Shown in pieces: positions 24,700 to 35,133 of a stretch of DNA of 36,291 bases (position 1 is its first letter; the number at the start of each line of letters is the position of its first letter). The notes under the pieces were generated by a model. The model made no database searches and had not been told where the DNA came from. It was given only the letters and a program-made list of their open reading frames with translations. A program made the translations under genes and the position numbers. The stretch is from positions 1-36,291 of the forward strand of contig JAJZCR010000035.1 in NCBI GenBank assembly GCA_021851715.1, in the 5' to 3' direction. The DNA comes from Planctomycetota bacterium (GTDB lineage Bacteria > Planctomycetota > Phycisphaerae > WQYP01).

Positions 24700-25980
<1,281 letters not shown>

Positions 25981-25988
25981 TTAAAACT

Positions 25989-27053
25989 TTACCGAACCCG
26001 CGCGAGCGACTTTGCCCGACCGGCCGCGGCGATCAATTCCAAAGGGCGCTGCGCCCGCATGACAAACAAATCAGGTACCGGCACCGGAAGATCCACCGTG
26101 CGGGACTTTTGCGCCGGCAGCATATACCAGCGGCTTTTTACAAAGCCAGCCTCTTCGAGCAGTGGAGTCATGGCTTCAGGAGCGAAGCCCATCCAGCGAT
26201 GCCCCATTTTTTCGCGAAACATTTCCACCTGATGCGGGAGCAGATCCACCAGCACCAGCACGCCATCGGGCTTGAGCACGCGATAAATCTCCCTCAGGGC
26301 CAAACCCAGATCCGCAACATGGTGCAGCACCAACGCGACCAGAGCCACATCCAGGCCGGCATCGGTAATGGGCAAATTTTCCAGGCGACCGTGGCGCAAT
26401 TCTACATTGGACAGATTCTGCGTTTTTACCCGAGCGCCAGCGGCCTTGAGCATGGCCGACGACGCATCGACTGCGATAACAGAGCTGACATGCGGTGCCA
26501 AAAACGGAAGCATGGCCCCCGTGCCCGTGCCTAAATCACCCACGGTCCATTGGGGATTGAGCAGGGCCAGCATGGCCTCGAGATGAAAGCGGTCGCCGAA
26601 ACACCGCCGGCGGATGACATCCCATTCGGGGGCATTGGCGCTGGAGAAAAAGCTGTGATGTTCATCCCGCCGCCGCAAAACTTCCGCCAATCGCCGGGAA
26701 TCGGCGAGAATTTGCGAATCTCCGCCAAGAATCTGCCGGGTGAGCTGACGAAGTTGGCCCAAAGCACTGTGGCTGGTCGTGGCACTAAGCCGATAAAACA
26801 TGGAGGTACCGTCGCGGCGGACCTCGGCAATGTTGGCATCAATGAGAGTTTTTACATGACGCGAAATGGTGGATTGGGGCAGTTTCAAGGCTTCGGAGAG
26901 TTCTCCGACGCGCAAGCCCGGGGCTGCGGCTTCCTCCAGCAGATACACGATGCGCACCCGCATCGGATCAGCAAGTGTGCGCAGCATTTCGACCCACTGC
27001 GTCGCAGCCGGCATGTAACTGGAAGGAGCTTTCTGTGGCAATAATCCGTTCAT
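25989..27053 (-). CDS. SahR-like ArsR-family regulator fused to a SAM-methyltransferase domain
   Basis: Counted from ATG 27053 the protein has 354 residues. Residues about 20-95 are an ArsR winged helix (LRTLADPMRVRIVYLL, LSEALKLPQSTISRHVKTL, MFYRL). No metal-binding Cys pair is seen. Residues about 165-300 are a class I methyltransferase fold with motif I DLGTGTG (about 173-179), VIAVDASSAML and the later ALVALVLHHV and PDGVLVLVDLLP strands. The SahR regulator known from Proteobacteria is an ArsR-type protein that controls methionine-cycle genes including ahcY in response to SAH. The fusion and the position directly upstream of ahcY make this a strong SahR-type candidate. The frame is open to GTG 27101, but the candidate promoter lies inside that extension, so ATG 27053, or ATG 27014 farther in, is preferred. 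None has a strong ribosome binding site. Confidence 0.85.
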   Translation of the reverse strand: MNGLLPQKAPSSYMPAATQWVEMLRTLADPMRVRIVYLLEEAAAPGLRVGELSEALKLPQSTISRHVKTLIDANIAEVRRDGTSMFYRLSATTSHSALGQLRQLTRQILGGDSQILADSRRLAEVLRRRDEHHSFFSSANAPEWDVIRRRCFGDRFHLEAMLALLNPQWTVGDLGTGTGAMLPFLAPHVSSVIAVDASSAMLKAAGARVKTQNLSNVELRHGRLENLPITDAGLDVALVALVLHHVADLGLALREIYRVLKPDGVLVLVDLLPHQVEMFREKMGHRWMGFAPEAMTPLLEEAGFVKSRWYMLPAQKSRTVDLPVPVPDLFVMRAQRPLELIAAAGRAKSLARVR

Positions 27054-27062
27054 CCGGATATA

Positions 27063-27091
27063 ATGATATAGTAAAGGGGTCGGACTGGCAA
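27063..27091 (-). promoter_or_regulatory. candidate promoter and operator of the sahR-like/ahcY operon
   Basis: On the minus strand TTGCCA (27091-27086) is followed by a 17-base spacer and TATCAT (27068-27063). Transcription would start at or next to ATG 27053, giving a nearly leaderless message. The same stretch holds the direct repeat TATATC-AT-TATATC and the 8-base palindrome ATCCGGAT (27052-27059), which are operator candidates for autoregulation. Confidence 0.4.
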
Positions 27092-27132
27092 GCCGGCACA
27101 CCTAAAATTAACCTTGCCGCCAGGAGTCTGTG

Positions 27133-28176
27133 GTGATATACCCGCTGAAATTTGTTCCTGTATTCCAAGAGCGAATATGGGGCGGGAAAAATCTTTATCA
27201 GACGCTGGGCCGGCCGGTGCCGGGCGAGTTGCGCACGCACAGTGTGGGCGAATCCTGGGAATTTGCGGATTTGGCACCGGGTTCCGTCCAGTCCGATTCA
27301 CGCGGCGCCAATCCCGATGGCAGCCTTAGCAGCCGTCTGGCCAATGGCCCGTGGACAGGCCGCACGATCGGCCAGGTTCTCCATGAGTGCTCCTCTCAAC
27401 TGGTGGGACGGATGCGCCTGGGGGCCGGTGGCCACGTGCCGTTGCTGGTGAAGTTTCTCGATGCCCGTGCGGATCTTTCCATACAGGTCCATCCGGATGA
27501 GACCTATTGCCGCAACCATCCCGGCACTCATGTGAAAAGTGAGGCTTGGTATGTACTGGATGTGGAGCCAGGGGCCAGAATTTTCAAGGGCCTCAAACCC
27601 GGTGTAGACAAGGAAGCGCTGCGCCGTGCGGTGGAACAGGGTCAGGTGGAATCGGTGCTGAATTCGGTGAGCGTTCGGGCCGGAGATTTTCATTACCTGC
27701 CCTCGGGTACGGTCCACGCCCTTGGGGCGGGGATGCTGGTGGCGGAGATACAAACCCCCAGCGACACAACCTTTCGCCTCTTTGACTGGAACCGTCTGGG
27801 GCCTGGCGGCAAGCCTCGGGCGCTGCACATAGAGGCCGCGTTGGAGGCCATCGACTATGCCGCCCCTTCCCCGGACGCCACTATTCGTACGAAACAGATT
27901 TGCCCTCAAGGTGGTTCAGCGGATACACTAATCAAGTGTGCGCATTTTGAGATTTCGCGCATTCACTGGAGCGGTGGCGTTCAGACCCTGGAATCCGGAC
28001 ATGCGGGAGTTTGGATTATCGTGGCCGGTCAAGGCTTGATTCAAGCCCGTGGAATCGGTCCCACGGCCTTTACGCGGGGTGATGTTGTATTTTTACCCGC
28101 GGGACTCGAAGATGCCCGGACGTGCGTGGTCAGTGATTGTGTGCGGTTGGAAGTAAGGTTGCCCGAAGCCGCCTGA
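27133..28176 (+). CDS. manA: mannose-6-phosphate isomerase, class I
   Basis: This cytosolic zinc enzyme interconverts mannose 6-phosphate and fructose 6-phosphate, linking glycolysis to GDP-mannose and polysaccharide synthesis. It has the start motif IYPLKF, then IWGG and GESWEFAD. The zinc ligands are Q118 and H120 (LSIQVHPDE), E137 (KSEAWYVLD) and H195 (GTVHALGAG), followed by AEIQTPSDTTFRLFDWNRLG. At 347 residues it matches the short Bacillus-type form. The start is GTG 27133, six bases after CAGGAG; GTG 27130 is in frame but very close to that site. It is divergent from the SahR-like gene and may supply precursors for the glycosyltransferase at 4387, though nothing links them directly. 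Confidence 0.94.
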   Translation: MIYPLKFVPVFQERIWGGKNLYQTLGRPVPGELRTHSVGESWEFADLAPGSVQSDSRGANPDGSLSSRLANGPWTGRTIGQVLHECSSQLVGRMRLGAGGHVPLLVKFLDARADLSIQVHPDETYCRNHPGTHVKSEAWYVLDVEPGARIFKGLKPGVDKEALRRAVEQGQVESVLNSVSVRAGDFHYLPSGTVHALGAGMLVAEIQTPSDTTFRLFDWNRLGPGGKPRALHIEAALEAIDYAAPSPDATIRTKQICPQGGSADTLIKCAHFEISRIHWSGGVQTLESGHAGVWIIVAGQGLIQARGIGPTAFTRGDVVFLPAGLEDARTCVVSDCVRLEVRLPEAA

Positions 28177-28213
28177 ATAATCACCGACGCGGCGTGTTAT
28201 GGAGAAGTAAATT

Positions 28214-29233
28214 ATGAAAATCAGATTACAAAAGTTTATGGCGGATTGCGGCGTTGGATCGCGACGCGCCTGCGAAGACATGATCCTGGCCGGAAAAGTG
28301 CGGGTCAATGACGAGGTGCGCACCAAACTCCCGGTCCTCATTGATCCGGAAGCTGATAAAATTACCGTGGATGAACGCCTGCTGGCGGCACTCACCCCGG
28401 AATCACAGGTGTATTACATCCTCAACAAACCCAAAGGAATCCTGGTTACCACCAAAGATCCCGCAGGCCGAAAAACGGTTTATGAACTCATGCCCAAACT
28501 ACCCCAGCGCCTGTTTTCCGTGGGCCGCCTGGACATGGATGCCCGCGGGCTGATTCTGATGACCAACGACGGCGAACTGGCGCACCGACTCACCCACCCG
28601 CGATACGGCGTGGAGAAAACCTATATTGTGCAAGTGGATGGCCGCATGGCATCACCCGCGGTGGAAAGCATTAAAAAGGGGGCTTGGCTTGGCCCCGCCG
28701 ATGGCGCTAACAAACCTATCCGCACCGGGGGGCTGTCCGTGCGCGTGCTGGCCCGGGAACGGCGCTATACGCTGCTGGAAGTAAAACTCATCGAAGCAAA
28801 AAACCAGGAAGTCGGACGGGTTCTGGCCAAGGCCGGTCACAAAGTGCGCGACATTCTGCGTGTGGCGATTGCCGAAAAAATAACCCTCAAGGGTCTGGCC
28901 CCCGGACAGTGCCGACCGCTGGAAGCTTGGGAAGTGCAGTGGCTTTTTAAGGCCAGTTCGCCGGAATTTCACGAATCTAAACAGGCGGCCACGCAGGCAT
29001 GGTACGAAGAAAAGGAAATGGAAAAAGAGCGCAAACGCCTGGCTAAGGAGGGTATAACCACCGAGGCCGCCGCCACCGAACCCATCAACACCGCCGAACT
29101 CTGGCAGCCGCCTGTACGCAAGGTCAAGCCAGGAGCCATGGTGCGTGCGGTATTGCGCCCCAAGCGGGGCTGGCATGAACCGGCGCGCGGACCCCGCGTA
29201 CCCAGGCCCCGACCTCGCTATGGCCAGTTATAA
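28214..29233 (+). CDS. RsuA/RluB-family rRNA pseudouridine synthase
   Basis: This 339-residue enzyme converts a specific uridine in ribosomal RNA to pseudouridine. Residues 1-60 are an S4 RNA-binding domain (LQKFMADCGVGSRRACEDMI, GKVRVND). The synthase domain has NKPKG (71-75), catalytic D107 in GRLDMDARGLILMTNDG, HRLTHPRYGVEKTY and EAKNQEVGRVL. This order is that of RluB/RluE/RsuA. The RluB-like S4 spacing suggests 23S rRNA, but the target base is not provable here. The C-terminal 80 residues are charged and then Pro/Arg-rich, a tail like those in E. coli RluB. ATG 28214 lies 37 bases past manA, so manA, this gene and metH may form one transcript. Confidence 0.93.
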   Translation: MKIRLQKFMADCGVGSRRACEDMILAGKVRVNDEVRTKLPVLIDPEADKITVDERLLAALTPESQVYYILNKPKGILVTTKDPAGRKTVYELMPKLPQRLFSVGRLDMDARGLILMTNDGELAHRLTHPRYGVEKTYIVQVDGRMASPAVESIKKGAWLGPADGANKPIRTGGLSVRVLARERRYTLLEVKLIEAKNQEVGRVLAKAGHKVRDILRVAIAEKITLKGLAPGQCRPLEAWEVQWLFKASSPEFHESKQAATQAWYEEKEMEKERKRLAKEGITTEAAATEPINTAELWQPPVRKVKPGAMVRAVLRPKRGWHEPARGPRVPRPRPRYGQL

Positions 29234-29250
29234 ACAGGCAGCCTTATTTG

Positions 29251-32200
29251 ATGCCAGGAACCAATACGCATTCATTAACGCCCCAAGCTGACCGCGCCTT
29301 GGCGTTTGACGCGGTTTACGATCGCCCCATGACGGAGCATCCATTTCTCGATATTCTGGCCCGGCGAGTGATGGTGTTTGACGGCGGATTGGGCACGCAG
29401 ATTTTTGAAGCGAACCTGACTCTGGCGGATTTCTGGAACCTGGAAAACTGCCCTGAAGTGCTGGTGTTAAGCCGCCCCGACATCATTGAACAAATTCATG
29501 CCAGCTACTATGCGGCCGGCTCCGACACCGTTGAAACAGATACCTTTGGGGCGAGTAAAATTGTACTGGCGGAATTCGGCCTGGCGGAACGCTGCCATGA
29601 AATCAATGTCGCCGCCGCGTGCCTCGCCCGCCGAGTCGCTCAAAAATATGCCACTGCGGATAAGCCCCGTTTCGTGGCAGGTTCAGTGGGGCCCGGTACG
29701 AAAGCTATTACCCTGGGCAATACCACCTTTGCCATCATGCATGATTCCTACCTGGAACAGATCCGCGGCCTGCTGGAAGGCGGAGTGGATGCCATTTTAA
29801 TTGAAACGTGCTTTGATCTTTTACAGGCCAAAGTAGCCGTTATCGCGGCATTTGATGCCATGCGTGAAATGCGCAAACGCATCCCGGTTATGCTGCAGAT
29901 CACGATGGAGACCGTGGGAACCATGCTGCTGGGCACGGAAATGGAAGCGGCCATTGCCACCCTTGAAGCACTGCCCATTGACGTGCTGGGAATGAACTGT
30001 GCCACCGGTCCGGAATTGATGCGGCCGCACGTGGAAACGCTTGGTCGCAATTCCACCCGGTTCATCTCTGTGCAGCCCAATGCCGGCTTGCCTGTGTTAA
30101 GCGAAGGCCGCACACATTTTCCGCTGGGACCGGATGAATTGGCTGCAGCCCACGTCGAATTTGTAACGAAATTCGGCGTGAATATTGTCGGTGGCTGTTG
30201 CGGGACCACGCCTGCGCATATTCGCCACGTGGCCGCGGCCGTTGCCGATCTTACCCCCCTGCCCCGCGCCGCCTTTCGTCGCCAACCCAGCGCTCGAACG
30301 GCACAGATATCTTCTCTTTATTCCGCCGTACCGGCCCGCCAGGACAATTCCATCTTGATCATCGGAGAGCGGACCAATACCAACGGATCCAAAAAATTCA
30401 AGGAGTTGCTGCTGGCCGGTGATTGGGACGGCTTGGTGGCCATGGGCCGTGAACAGGTAAAAGAAGGCTCGCACGCCGTGGATGTGTGTGTGGATTACGT
30501 GGGCCGGGCAGGTGCCCCGGATATGCACGAAGTAGTGCGGCGTTTTGTCAAAGAAGTAGCCGCGCCCTTGATGATAGATTCCACGCAGCTCGATGTGATT
30601 GAAGCGGGCCTCCAGGTTGCACCCGGCAAGTGCATTATCAACTCCATCAACCTGGAAGATGGCGAAGAGAAACTTGCGGCCATGTGCCGGCTGCTGCGTC
30701 GCTACGGTGCGGCAATTGTTGCCGGCACCATTGATGAAGACAAAATCGAAGCGATGGGCAAAACCGCCGACCGTAAATTGGCCATTGCCCGCCGCATCTA
30801 CGAGCTGCTGGTCAAAAAATACGGAATCCCGGAAACAGACATTTATTTTGATCCGCTGATTTTTCCCATTGTCACCGGCCAGGAAGAAGTGCGGAAACTG
30901 GCACTGGAAACTATAGAAGCCATACGGCGCATTTCCCATGAATTCCCCAACTGCCACACCACCCTGGGGCTTTCCAACGTGTCCTTTGGACTAAAGCCTT
31001 ATGCCCGACTGGTGATCAACAGCGTTTTTTTTGATGAATGTGTCAAGGCGGGTCTGACCTCCGCGATTGTACATTTCGGGAAAATTCTTCCTCGCAATAA
31101 AATTGATCCGGAACACTATCAGTGGGCCTTGGACTTAATTTATGATCGACCGCGTGAGGGCTACAGCCCGCTGGGGCTTTTAAGTGCCCTTGGCACCCCG
31201 GCCCGGGCCGCCGAAACCGTGGAAAAGTTGCCGCTGGAACAACAACTGCGGAGACATATCATCGACGGCGACCGGCAAAATCTGCACCAGCATCTGGATG
31301 AAGCTCTGCAAAAGTATGCCCCGCTGGCAGTCATCAATGATCATCTGCTGGAGGGTATGAAGACCGTCGGCGAGCTTTTCGGCAGCGGCCAAATGCAGTT
31401 GCCATTCGTGCTGCAGAGTGCAGAAGTGATGAAAACAGCCGTGGCTTATCTGGAGCCGCATCTGCCGAAAATCCAGGGCCAAACCCGCGGACGAATGGTG
31501 CTGGCCACGGTGAAGGGAGATGTACATGACATAGGCAAGAACCTGGTAGATATTATTTTGTCCAACAACGGCTACAGCGTCTTTAACCTGGGCATCAAGC
31601 AGCCCATTGCCAGCATCATTGAAGCGGCAAAAAAACATGATGCCCACGCCATTGGACTTTCCGGCTTGCTGGTAAAATCCACCTTGGTGATGCGTGAAGA
31701 TCTGATGGAACTCAATCGACTGGGACTGGAAATACCCGTGATTCTCGGCGGTGCGGCTCTGACGCGCAAATATGTGGAATCCGATCTACGCAAGATATAC
31801 AAAGGGCCGCTCTTTTATGGCAAAGACGCCTTTGAAGGCCTGAAAGTGATGGATTACCTGTGCACTGGCCGCACCCAGGAAATACTCATGGCCACCGGCG
31901 AAAGCCGGGGCCAGGCGGATACACAAGGTGGGAACAAACCAGCATCTGCCAACGCACCCGACGCACAGCAGGCTACGCCAACAACCACTGCGGCAACTCC
32001 GGCAACAAGCTTGCATTATGCCCCATCGGACATCCGCCACGACAACCCCGTCCCCGCCCTGCCGTTTTACGGCAGTCGTGTGGTCACGGATATTCCACTG
32101 GATACGATTTATCCCTACATCGACGAGGTAGCACTGTTTCGCGGGCAATGGCAATTTAAAAGCGGTACCATGTCGCGTGATGAATTTCGGCGATGGACGC

Positions 32201-32844
32201 AGGAGACGGTTCAACCGATTTTCACACGTATCAAGAACAAATGCCGTGACCTGAAATTGCTGTTACCCCAGGTGGTGTACGGCTATTTCTACGCCCAAAG
32301 CGATAAAAACGATCTGGTTATTTACGAGCAGGATCAAAAAACCGAGCGATTGCGGTTTCACTTTCCGCGTCAACCGGCAAAAAAACGTTGGTGTCTGGCC
32401 GATTTTTTCCATCCGGTCGATTCCGGGAAAATGGATGTGGTGGCCATGCAGTGTGTTACCGCCGGCCCACAGATTACCCCCTATGAAAAGCAACTTTTTG
32501 AGCAGGGGGATTTCACCGAGTATCTGTACATGCACGGCATTGGCGTACAGATTGCCGAAGCGCTGGCCGAAATGTGGCACAAACGGGTGCGCCAGGAATG
32601 GGGCATTGCCGGACGAGACGGCCCCACCATGCGGGATATTTTCGCCTGTCATTTTCAGGGTTGCCGCTACAGCTTCGGCTATCCGGCCTGCCCGGATTTG
32701 CAGGATGAGGAAAAACTTTTTGCCCTGCTGGATCCGTCACGTATCGGTTGCACGCTCTCTGAAAACTGGATGATTCAACCCGAACAATCCACTTCCGCCC
32801 TGATTGTTCATCATCCCGACGCCCGCTACTTTAATGTGGACTGA
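29251..32844 (+). CDS. metH: cobalamin-dependent methionine synthase
   Basis: This full-length enzyme of about 1197 residues moves a methyl group from methyl-tetrahydrofolate to homocysteine through cobalamin. It has the homocysteine domain (about 32-340) with zinc ligands in GMNCATGPE (C250) and GGCCGTTP (C316, C317). The folate domain follows (about 368-640; IGERTNTNGSKKF, DSTQLDVIEAGL, GLSNVSFGL). The cobalamin domain has the lower-ligand motif GDVHDIGKNL (H759), GLSGLLVKST and LGGAALTR. The reactivation domain (about 935-1197) includes MHGIGVQIAEALAEMWHKR and RYSFGYPACPD. A 38-residue Ala/Thr/Pro/Gln-rich linker (about 883-920) joins the last two. The start is uncertain: ATG 29251 (TTG 29248 directly upstream) or ATG 29329. 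It sits 17 bases past the pseudouridine synthase gene. Confidence 0.97.
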   Translation: MPGTNTHSLTPQADRALAFDAVYDRPMTEHPFLDILARRVMVFDGGLGTQIFEANLTLADFWNLENCPEVLVLSRPDIIEQIHASYYAAGSDTVETDTFGASKIVLAEFGLAERCHEINVAAACLARRVAQKYATADKPRFVAGSVGPGTKAITLGNTTFAIMHDSYLEQIRGLLEGGVDAILIETCFDLLQAKVAVIAAFDAMREMRKRIPVMLQITMETVGTMLLGTEMEAAIATLEALPIDVLGMNCATGPELMRPHVETLGRNSTRFISVQPNAGLPVLSEGRTHFPLGPDELAAAHVEFVTKFGVNIVGGCCGTTPAHIRHVAAAVADLTPLPRAAFRRQPSARTAQISSLYSAVPARQDNSILIIGERTNTNGSKKFKELLLAGDWDGLVAMGREQVKEGSHAVDVCVDYVGRAGAPDMHEVVRRFVKEVAAPLMIDSTQLDVIEAGLQVAPGKCIINSINLEDGEEKLAAMCRLLRRYGAAIVAGTIDEDKIEAMGKTADRKLAIARRIYELLVKKYGIPETDIYFDPLIFPIVTGQEEVRKLALETIEAIRRISHEFPNCHTTLGLSNVSFGLKPYARLVINSVFFDECVKAGLTSAIVHFGKILPRNKIDPEHYQWALDLIYDRPREGYSPLGLLSALGTPARAAETVEKLPLEQQLRRHIIDGDRQNLHQHLDEALQKYAPLAVINDHLLEGMKTVGELFGSGQMQLPFVLQSAEVMKTAVAYLEPHLPKIQGQTRGRMVLATVKGDVHDIGKNLVDIILSNNGYSVFNLGIKQPIASIIEAAKKHDAHAIGLSGLLVKSTLVMREDLMELNRLGLEIPVILGGAALTRKYVESDLRKIYKGPLFYGKDAFEGLKVMDYLCTGRTQEILMATGESRGQADTQGGNKPASANAPDAQQATPTTTAATPATSLHYAPSDIRHDNPVPALPFYGSRVVTDIPLDTIYPYIDEVALFRGQWQFKSGTMSRDEFRRWTQETVQPIFTRIKNKCRDLKLLLPQVVYGYFYAQSDKNDLVIYEQDQKTERLRFHFPRQPAKKRWCLADFFHPVDSGKMDVVAMQCVTAGPQITPYEKQLFEQGDFTEYLYMHGIGVQIAEALAEMWHKRVRQEWGIAGRDGPTMRDIFACHFQGCRYSFGYPACPDLQDEEKLFALLDPSRIGCTLSENWMIQPEQSTSALIVHHPDARYFNVD

Positions 32845-32857
32845 CTCCTGATGACCA

Positions 32858-33051
32858 GGGCGGGATGTTATTCACATTCCGCCCCCCCGGGGAAAGATGC
32901 CGTTCATGGGACGAATACCCCACCCGGCCATTGTCTGGCCGGGCACACTGCGTTTGCCGATGCGGACAAAATGCGCAATTCGTCAACACTGCATGCAGCG
33001 CCCGGGGAATCAATCCCCGGGCTGAATGTTTTGGCAAGCCGACTGCTTGCC
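32858..33051. repeat. cluster of four strong hairpins with five-base loops
   Basis: In the 218-base convergent gap I find four stems. GGGCGGGATGT with ACATTCCGCCC (32858-32884, one G-T pair, loop TATTC) comes first. CCCGGCCA with TGGCCGGG (32923-32943, loop TTGTC) is second. GCCCGGGGA with TCCCCGGGC (33000-33022, loop ATCAA) is third. GGCAAGC with GCTTGCC (33033-33051, loop CGACT) is last. The stem sequences differ. A 10-base palindrome CTGCATGCAG (32989-32998) lies before the third. They may act as terminators, RNA stabilisers or a protein-binding site. Confidence 0.6.
33000..33022 (+). terminator. likely terminator for metH
   Basis: A 9-base perfect GC-rich stem with a five-base loop is followed on the plus strand by TGAATGTTTT. 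The T tract starts six bases after the stem, so it is not ideal. No T tract follows on the minus strand. Confidence 0.4.
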
Positions 33052-33062
33052 CGCAACGCGGC

Positions 33063-33779
33063 CTATTTGCCGCCGTGAGCCGCATCCACGATCTGCACAC
33101 CGGAGAAACCAATCCAACTGGCGAGAGCCCCGTTGCAGCGCAGCGTAATGCTCTTGGCGGTATTGCCCTTGAAGACAACATAATTAGACCCTTTGGAGGC
33201 CTTGGCCGCCGCCAGTGTGGTCGCCTTGGAAACAACAAATTTACCGCCCTGCCAGTTGTAGTTGCAGAAATACGTGCTGGTGTGATCGACACTGCCGGTG
33301 CTGCCGGCAGCCCGGTTGATGTGGATTTTAGCCAGACCACCATTCACCCCGGCCGTTGCATATACGTACACGTCATACCGCGCATAAGGGATGCCTTTGA
33401 TGGTGATTTGCGGACAGGGGCCGATGGTGCCTTTCTGCAAAGTCAGATTCGCCCCGCTGAATCCCCACGAGGCTCCGTCACCCGCCCATATTCCGTGACC
33501 CGCCAGTGCAGTGATGCTGGCCGAGGCTCCAGCGACAGTCTTGCCGCTGTTATCCTTCAGCTTGTATAAATTCCCGCCGTTGCTGTGGCCGTTGGGATCG
33601 CTGCTGTCGATGGCAAGGTTGTTCCAATGTTTCTGCGGCACCACGCCGGCCCGATCTGTTGCCGCCAGCGTCGATGATGATGCATCCTTGCCCACGAAAT
33701 TCACCCCAATGCTGTGGGCGCTGGCCGCCGCGGGGATTAAAACAGCGAGCAATATGCCAAACCAGATTTTGAGTTTCAT
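33063..33779 (-). CDS. secreted protein with planctomycete-type beta domain, unknown function
   Basis: This 238-residue exported protein has a clear signal peptide (basic start, hydrophobic core 5-18, cleavage after AASA at about residue 21). The mature part starts SIGVNFVG and continues with AGVVPQKHWNN, GGNLYKLKDNSGKTV, ITIKGIPYARYDVYVYA and ITLRCNG, then IGFSGVQIVD. This pattern is common in secreted planctomycete and verrucomicrobial proteins, often ahead of a PEP-CTERM tail. I recall this from general knowledge only. No PEP-CTERM anchor is seen here, so the protein may be free in the periplasm or outside. AAGGAG lies six bases before ATG 33779. It follows the GH16 gene by 79 bases and is probably co-transcribed. 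It could be a carbohydrate-binding partner; no catalytic residues are recognisable. Confidence 0.75.
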   Translation of the reverse strand: MKLKIWFGILLAVLIPAAASAHSIGVNFVGKDASSSTLAATDRAGVVPQKHWNNLAIDSSDPNGHSNGGNLYKLKDNSGKTVAGASASITALAGHGIWAGDGASWGFSGANLTLQKGTIGPCPQITIKGIPYARYDVYVYATAGVNGGLAKIHINRAAGSTGSVDHTSTYFCNYNWQGGKFVVSKATTLAAAKASKGSNYVVFKGNTAKSITLRCNGALASWIGFSGVQIVDAAHGGK

Positions 33780-33858
33780 GTGAGTCTCCTTGTATTAAGA
33801 GGTTTTTGGTGTTGTAGTTTTCTAGTTTCCCCGATCGGCCATTCCTGCGGAATCGGGA

Positions 33859-35133
33859 TTACGGCATACGTACCGCAGCAGCTTTTATTTTTGTTTGTGC
33901 GGGCCGGGTTTTACCCTGGTACACGCGAATCCAGGCCACGTACATGTCGGCCAACCCGTTGTAACGGGACAGGTTTACCGGCCATCCGCCGCCCGTGGCC
34001 AGATTGATCAGGAAAAACAGCGGCAGCTTTTTGCCTATCGGCAGCGTCGGGTGATGGCCCACCTCTATATTGTCCACGTAATAGCTTGTCTGCCGCGATG
34101 TAATTTTGCAGCCATAGGTGTGAAAGGTTTCATACCACGTGGACGGGATGCCGAAGGCTTTCATATGGCAGGGATGAGGATAGGGAAAATCGCGATGGAG
34201 CATGGCGTTGGTAATCCGGGCGAGTTTAGGCGGATAAGCCCAATCGTGTGGCGTGATCATAAAAGTGTCGCTGGCATTCGGCTCGTGCGGACCGTTGCCG
34301 CCGTAGCCCTCAAAAATATCGAGTTCATCGCACGCCTTGACGCTCGGCTTGATCATGTTGTCGGTGAGCAACCAGAATGCCGGCCACGTACCTGGAGCGT
34401 CGGGGGCAATAAAGCGGCACTCAAAATAACACGGCAGCCGGGCCGTAATCCCGTGGCCGTCGCTGTGTACTGACGCGATCAGCCCGGTGCTGGCTGTTTT
34501 GGCATCGGCTCGAATCCGCAGGTACGTTCCCACCCGTTTGAAGGGATTGTGCGGCGAATTGAAGCTGGTGAACTTGAGGGGCCAACTGAAATCCTGCCAG
34601 CCGTGCGGCGGCTTGTGGTCGTAAAAAGTATCCTTGTTGTTATTGCCGATGGATAGCGGTCTGGTGAAGCCATCTGCGAAAATCAATTTCATGCCCTTGG
34701 CCGCCGGGGGTGGATTTTTCGGCAATCCCTCATGCCAGCGAACGCCACCCTTGTTGTAAAGCTGCAGATAGCAGATATCACGGTGCGACGCGTCGTGGCC
34801 CAGAATGCGGATAGTGATAGGTCCGTGCGGGTATTTGTCGGCCGGAAAAACAAACGAACCGTCGCCGGCGGCATTTAGCTTTGCTGTAGCCACCGTGGAA
34901 TCATGACCGAAGCCTTTGCCTTGCTGCCAGCATTTGACCGTTACATTCGCCACGCCGGGGGCAGATATCTGGATCGTGGTGTTTCCCTGGATAGTCGAGC
35001 AATACGGTGGCGCCGTCACACTAATGAGCCGGGCGAAATTGTTGAACGCCTTCGCCGACCCGCACAGGGCCAAAACCGCAGCCAGAGCCGCGAATGTGCA
35101 CAAGATTGGAATTTCTTTGAGCAGTCTCATCAT
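33859..35133 (-). CDS. secreted GH16 family glycoside hydrolase
   Basis: This 424-residue exported enzyme probably hydrolyses a beta-glucan or galactan type polysaccharide. It has a signal peptide (about 1-29, GSAKA cleavage), then an Ig-like beta domain (about 35-130) and a catalytic jelly roll. The GH16 motif ExDxxE is DELDIFEG, with nucleophile E270, D272 and acid/base E275. It is preceded by GTWPAFWLL and followed by WYETFHTYGCKITSRQTSYYVDN and the core LINLATGGGWP. Substrate (laminarin, lichenan, agar or carrageenan) is not decidable from sequence. AAGAAGG precedes the paired ATG starts at 35133 and 35130. It lies between the pseudopilin gene and a small secreted protein gene, forming a minus-strand group of exported proteins. 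Confidence 0.9.
   Translation of the reverse strand: MMRLLKEIPILCTFAALAAVLALCGSAKAFNNFARLISVTAPPYCSTIQGNTTIQISAPGVANVTVKCWQQGKGFGHDSTVATAKLNAAGDGSFVFPADKYPHGPITIRILGHDASHRDICYLQLYNKGGVRWHEGLPKNPPPAAKGMKLIFADGFTRPLSIGNNNKDTFYDHKPPHGWQDFSWPLKFTSFNSPHNPFKRVGTYLRIRADAKTASTGLIASVHSDGHGITARLPCYFECRFIAPDAPGTWPAFWLLTDNMIKPSVKACDELDIFEGYGGNGPHEPNASDTFMITPHDWAYPPKLARITNAMLHRDFPYPHPCHMKAFGIPSTWYETFHTYGCKITSRQTSYYVDNIEVGHHPTLPIGKKLPLFFLINLATGGGWPVNLSRYNGLADMYVAWIRVYQGKTRPAQTKIKAAAVRMP

Noticed and set aside
30097..30957. 286-codon minus-strand frame inside metH
   Set aside because: The plus strand encodes unmistakable MetH homocysteine and folate domains here.
32858..33051. CRISPR-like array
   Set aside because: The hairpins have different sequences and irregular spacing, and no direct repeats or cas genes are present.
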